Shown here: in pieces, positions 63,199 through 64,000 of the stretch | How positions within the stretch are numbered: position 1 is the first letter of the stretch | How the letters are laid out: every line of letters begins with the position of its first letter | Made by a program: the position numbers and the translations under genes | Notes under the pieces: model-generated | The model's input: the letters and a program-made list of their open reading frames with translations, nothing else | Database searches by the model: none | What the model was told of the DNA's origin: nothing | Source of the DNA: Pseudomonas sp. HS6 | GTDB taxonomy: Bacteria > Pseudomonadota > Gammaproteobacteria > Pseudomonadales > Pseudomonadaceae | Reading direction: 5' to 3' | Assembly: GCF_023375815.1 (NCBI RefSeq) | Contig: NZ_CP067412.1 | Span: forward strand, 3,720,001 to 3,784,000 | Length of the DNA: 64,000 nucleotides

Positions 63199-63345
63199 TG
63201 CTAAGGGCATTCCTTTGCAGGCAGTGAGTAGGAGGTGTCTGATCGATAGGTCAGACGGTTTCGCAAACTAACACCACAAGCAAGGGATAGGGGAGCCCCC
63301 GAAGTGGGACGCGTCGCACAGAAATGCAAAAGCGGCGCAGAATCG

Positions 63346-63380
63346 AAAAAGCCCGTCCAATCTGTCTGGGCCGGGCTTCT
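63346..63380 (-). terminator. Terminator of the LysE-type exporter gene
   Basis: On the minus strand: AAGCCCG, 16-base loop, CGGGCTT, then TTT, 14 bp after the stop at 63394. Confidence 0.7.
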
Positions 63381-63393
63381 CCGATCAGCGTGT

Positions 63394-64000
63394 TTACATC
63401 GACAACACCAGTCGCCCGGCAAACAGGATCAAAATCACCCCCATGCTGCGCTCGAACCAGTGCCCCATGCGCATGAACAGCACGCGCACTTTGCTGCTTG
63501 AAAAGAACAGCGCAACGATCACAAACCACAACGCATTCACACCGCACATCCACAACCCGTACAAGGCCTGAATTTCCAGCGGCGTGCTGGCGCTGATGAT
63601 CGTGGTGAAGATCGCCAGGAAAAACAGCGTCGCCTTGGGATTGGTGGCGTTGGTCAGGAAGCCGGTAGAGAACGCCTTGAACAGCGATTGCTCGACCAGC
63701 GGTTCGTCGCTTGCCTTTTCACTTTCCAGTGTTGTCTTGGGCTTGCTGCGGATCAGGCTGATACCAAGGTAAAAGATGTAGGCGCCGCCCACCACCTTGG
63801 CCACGGTCAGCAGCCAAGGCGTGGTGTGCATCAAGGCGCCGACGCCCAGCAGGGTGTACAGCACGTGCACGGAAATTCCCGCGCCGATGCCCAGTGCGGT
63901 GCAAATGCCGACCAGACGACCGAAGCGCACACTCTGGCGGATGGTCACGGCGAAGTCCGGGCCAGGAGCGACCACGGCCAGGAAGTGGATGGTGGCCAGC
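63394..64000 (-). CDS. LysE/RhtB family amino-acid exporter (N-terminus outside window)
   Basis: The gene runs off the right edge; the last ~201 residues are present. Six hydrophobic segments are expected, of which the visible ones include IHFLAVVAPGPDFAVTIRQS, with the conserved APGPD of the family, and GGAYIFYLGISLIRSK. The central loop NATNPKATLFFLAIF carries the N-x-x-NPK-x-x-x-F motif. Members export lysine, threonine, homoserine or other solutes. A GTG 26 bases inside the window edge is not the start, because family sequence continues upstream of it. Confidence 0.92.
   Translation of the reverse strand, partial: LATIHFLAVVAPGPDFAVTIRQSVRFGRLVGICTALGIGAGISVHVLYTLLGVGALMHTTPWLLTVAKVVGGAYIFYLGISLIRSKPKTTLESEKASDEPLVEQSLFKAFSTGFLTNATNPKATLFFLAIFTTIISASTPLEIQALYGLWMCGVNALWFVIVALFFSSSKVRVLFMRMGHWFERSMGVILILFAGRLVLSM

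Overview
The window is chromosomal DNA of a Pseudomonas of the fluorescens group. The evidence is high GC, dense operons, and gene order familiar from Pseudomonas chromosomes: phoP-phoQ; ldhA-gacS-two-component pair-cysM-rlmD-relA-mazG (as at P. aeruginosa PA0927-PA0935); fabA-fabB; gpsA-DUF4389-sixA. It also has REP-type inverted repeats built on GGCAAGCCAGCTCCCAC or GAGCGAGCTTGCTCGCG. No prophage, integrase, transposase, CRISPR array or rRNA was found. The 3' end of a sensor kinase gene is cut at position 1, and a LysE-type exporter is cut at 64000.

Layout. 1-5450: end of an RstB-like kinase, a phosphopantetheinyl transferase, a dienelactone hydrolase, phoPQ behind an array of four direct half-sites, and an AT-richer gene for a three-repeat protein. 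5455-9470: AraC-type regulator divergent from sigma54-driven dctA, then a CoA transferase. 9600-14865: housekeeping genes (SprT, Yip1, ttcA, glycosylase, DUF2069, wrbA, arsC, TlpA-like lipoprotein), separated in places by REP pairs. 14866-15320: a composite repeat with about eight 31-bp tandem units. 15320-17760: small envelope or zinc-ribbon proteins and ldhA. 17838-30570: gacS, a PirRS-like pair, a YhcG-type nuclease gene, cysM, rlmD, relA, mazG and DUF2058. 30950-37900: fabAB and a three-gene operon of TonB-dependent receptor, periplasmic binding protein and hybrid kinase. 38097-42164: gpsA, DUF4389, sixA, and an acyl-CoA synthetase with a hotdog thioesterase behind a perfect palindrome. 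42193-45198: an orphan TccC-like RHS toxin gene. 45416-49129: two alpha/beta hydrolases, DUF4892 and an AI-2E transporter. 49481-52247: six-EF-hand protein and a two-component pair. 52543-58950: pyrF, two oxidoreductases, a MocR-type regulator and a chemoreceptor. 59562-64000: membrane-anchored protein, three tandem tRNA-Glu/tRNA-Gly pairs, M20 dipeptidase and LysE exporter.

How it fits together. The region is rich in signalling: PhoPQ, GacS, a PirRS-like pair, an orphan hybrid kinase coupled to a receptor and a binding protein, an OmpR-type pair and a chemoreceptor. RelA and GacS add global control. Accessory content is limited to the TccC-like gene, the three-repeat protein gene, the YhcG-type gene and the dispersed repeats. 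The two points I find most worth following are the translationally coupled receptor/binding protein/hybrid kinase operon (32946-37900), and a promoter-like palindrome layout shared by the three-repeat protein gene and the TccC-like gene.
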